Shown piece by piece: positions 62,846 through 64,000 of a DNA stretch of 64,000 bases; position 1 is the first letter of the stretch; each line of letters opens with the position of its first letter. The DNA comes from Citricoccus sp. CH26A. Its GTDB lineage: Bacteria; Actinomycetota; Actinomycetes; Actinomycetales; Micrococcaceae. The DNA lies in assembly GCF_000224415.1 (NCBI RefSeq), contig NZ_AFXQ01000002.1, positions 124,001-188,000 on the forward strand. The letters run 5' to 3'. A model generated the notes under the pieces. It ran no database searches. It saw only the letters and a program-made list of their open reading frames with translations, and was not told where the DNA came from. A program made the translations under genes and the position numbers.

Positions 62846-64000
62846 CTACTTCTTCGCGGCGTAGGGGTCGGCGATGCCGATGTACTGCACCGTGGTGTAC
62901 TCCTCGATGCCCTCGGCGCCGCCCTCGCGTCCCAGGCCCGACTGCTTCACGCCGCCGAACGGGGCGGAGGCGTTGGAGATGACGCCCGCGTTGAAGCCGA
63001 CCAGGCCGAACTCGATCTGCTCGGAGACCCGGAACATCGTGTTGACGTCCTTAGTGTAGATGTAGGACGCCAGGCCGTACTGGGAGGCGTTGGCCAGCTC
63101 GATGGCCTCCTGCTCGGTGGCGAAGGTCGTCACCGGGGCCACCGGGCCGAAGATCTCCTGGGACAGGATCGGGTTGTCCTTGCCCACGGACAGCAGGGTC
63201 GGGATGTAGAAGAAGCCCTCGCCCTCCTTGGGCGTGCCACCGGTGACGACCTCGCCACCGGCCGCGACGGACTCCTGGACCAGGGCGTGGATGTCGTCCC
63301 GCGCGCCGCCGTCGATGATCGGGCCCACGGTGGAGTCCGGCTCGGTGCCGCGGGCCGGGTTCAGCGCGGCCAGTGCGGCGGCGAACTTGGCCGTGAACTC
63401 CTCGGCCACGTCCTCGTGCACGATGAAGCGGTTCGCGGCGGTGCAGGCCTCACCCATATTGCGCATCTTGGCGGCCATGGCCCCCTCGACGGCGGCGTCC
63501 AGGTCGGCGTCCTCGAAGACCAGGAACGGGGCGTTGCCGCCGAGCTCCATCGAGGTGCGCAGCACGTTCTGGGCGGCATCCTGCATCAGTCGCACGCCGA
63601 CCGGGGTGGATCCGGTGAAGGACACCTTGCGCAGGCGGGAGTCCTTCATCAGCGGCCCGGAGATCGCGGAGGCAGAGGACCCGGCGACGACGTTGAGCAC
63701 GCCGGCCGGCAGGCCCGCCTCCTGCATGACCTGGGCGAAGAGCATGGAGGTCAGCGGGGTGAGCTTGGCGGGCTTGAGCACCATGGTGCAGCCGGCGGCC
63801 ACCGCCGGGGCGACCTTGCGGGTGGCCATGGCCAGCGGGAAGTTCCACGGGGTGATCAGCAGCGACGGGCCCACGGGCTTGTGCGTCACGATCATCTTGT
63901 TCTTGCCCTCGGGCGAGGTGAAGTAGCGGCCGTAGTGGCGCACCGTCTCCTCGGAGAACCAGCGCAGGAACTCGGCGCCATAGGCGACCTCACCGCGGGC
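62846..64000 (-). CDS. gabD: succinate-semialdehyde dehydrogenase-type aldehyde dehydrogenase (N-terminus outside window)
   Basis: The visible 384 residues cover the C-terminal four-fifths of an NAD(P)-dependent aldehyde dehydrogenase and continue off the right edge. TPWNFPLAMATRKVAPAVAAGCTMVLKPA, FTGSTPVGVRL, the catalytic Glu in MELGGNAPF and the nucleophilic Cys in GEACTAANRF are present, with EIFGPVAPV near the C-terminus. Overall similarity is to GabD, which oxidises succinic semialdehyde to succinate in GABA breakdown, but related dehydrogenases look alike. Confidence 0.85.
   Translation of the reverse strand, partial: ARGEVAYGAEFLRWFSEETVRHYGRYFTSPEGKNKMIVTHKPVGPSLLITPWNFPLAMATRKVAPAVAAGCTMVLKPAKLTPLTSMLFAQVMQEAGLPAGVLNVVAGSSASAISGPLMKDSRLRKVSFTGSTPVGVRLMQDAAQNVLRTSMELGGNAPFLVFEDADLDAAVEGAMAAKMRNMGEACTAANRFIVHEDVAEEFTAKFAAALAALNPARGTEPDSTVGPIIDGGARDDIHALVQESVAAGGEVVTGGTPKEGEGFFYIPTLLSVGKDNPILSQEIFGPVAPVTTFATEQEAIELANASQYGLASYIYTKDVNTMFRVSEQIEFGLVGFNAGVISNASAPFGGVKQSGLGREGGAEGIEEYTTVQYIGIADPYAAKK

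Noticed and set aside
1-64000. CRISPR arrays, insertion sequences, prophage or integrase genes, rRNA operons
   Set aside because: I found no spaced direct repeats, transposase, integrase or rRNA sequence in the window.

Overview
The window is about 64 kb of very GC-rich DNA with actinobacterial gene content: accD/accE beside an accC-type biotin carboxylase, an Rpf-like transglycosylase, MoxR/DUF58/transglutaminase clusters, an Rv1264-like cyclase and a class II PNP. Gene order and protein character fit Micrococcaceae (Micrococcus, Kocuria, Citricoccus or Arthrobacter relatives); this is inference, since no rRNA gene is present.

Layout. 1-7.5 kb (minus): the start of a DUF58 gene, a MoxR ATPase and a giant membrane-anchored Ig-like/FN3 surface protein. 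7.6-10.5 kb (minus): class III adenylate cyclase, PH-domain protein and biotin ligase BirA. 10.6-18.5 kb (plus): a methyltransferase missing its core, acyl-CoA carboxylase accD-accE, a small secreted protein, a DUF885 peptidase, Maf and the biotin carboxylase/carrier accC. 18.6-23.4 kb (plus): MFS transporter, beta-CASP MBL hydrolase, Hsp20, alcohol dehydrogenase. 23.4-26.8 kb (minus): PLDc_N and DUF4389 membrane proteins and an LpdA-type flavoprotein. 26.9-31.6 kb (plus): nucleoside salvage (PNP, phosphopentomutase-like mutase, DeoC), a small membrane protein and an acyltransferase. 31.7-38.7 kb: mfd, DUF2505, prs, glmU. 38.9-49.1 kb: VanZ-like protein, a four-gene surface-sugar cluster with two unusual enzymes, and two large LuxR/LAL regulators. 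49.5-57.8 kb: tRNA-Gln, ABC-F ATPase, ispE, rsmA, rpf, tatD, LMW phosphatase, pth, rplY. 58.1-62.8 kb (plus): a second MoxR-DUF58-transglutaminase cluster. The right edge cuts a succinate-semialdehyde dehydrogenase gene.

Three themes stand out. (1) The two acyl-CoA carboxylase promoters share a 17-bp palindrome, TTGTG(T/G)G(G/A)TTCCTACAA, a TAGNCT -10 box and a leaderless leader ORF of 18-19 codons, which suggests common control of the two halves of the enzyme. (2) The surface-sugar cluster contains a DegT-family protein in which the PLP lysine is alanine, and a sugar-transferase homologue reduced to its CoA_binding_3 domain. (3) Six genes (Ig/FN3 protein, birA, accD, MBL hydrolase, PNP, tatD) are interrupted by apparent one- or two-base losses in G/C runs. 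The bias to short homopolymers and the presence of housekeeping genes point to sequence error rather than real inactivation.

Many genes start 6-7 nt after a TANNNT -10 box, so leaderless transcription appears common. I used this to choose several starts.
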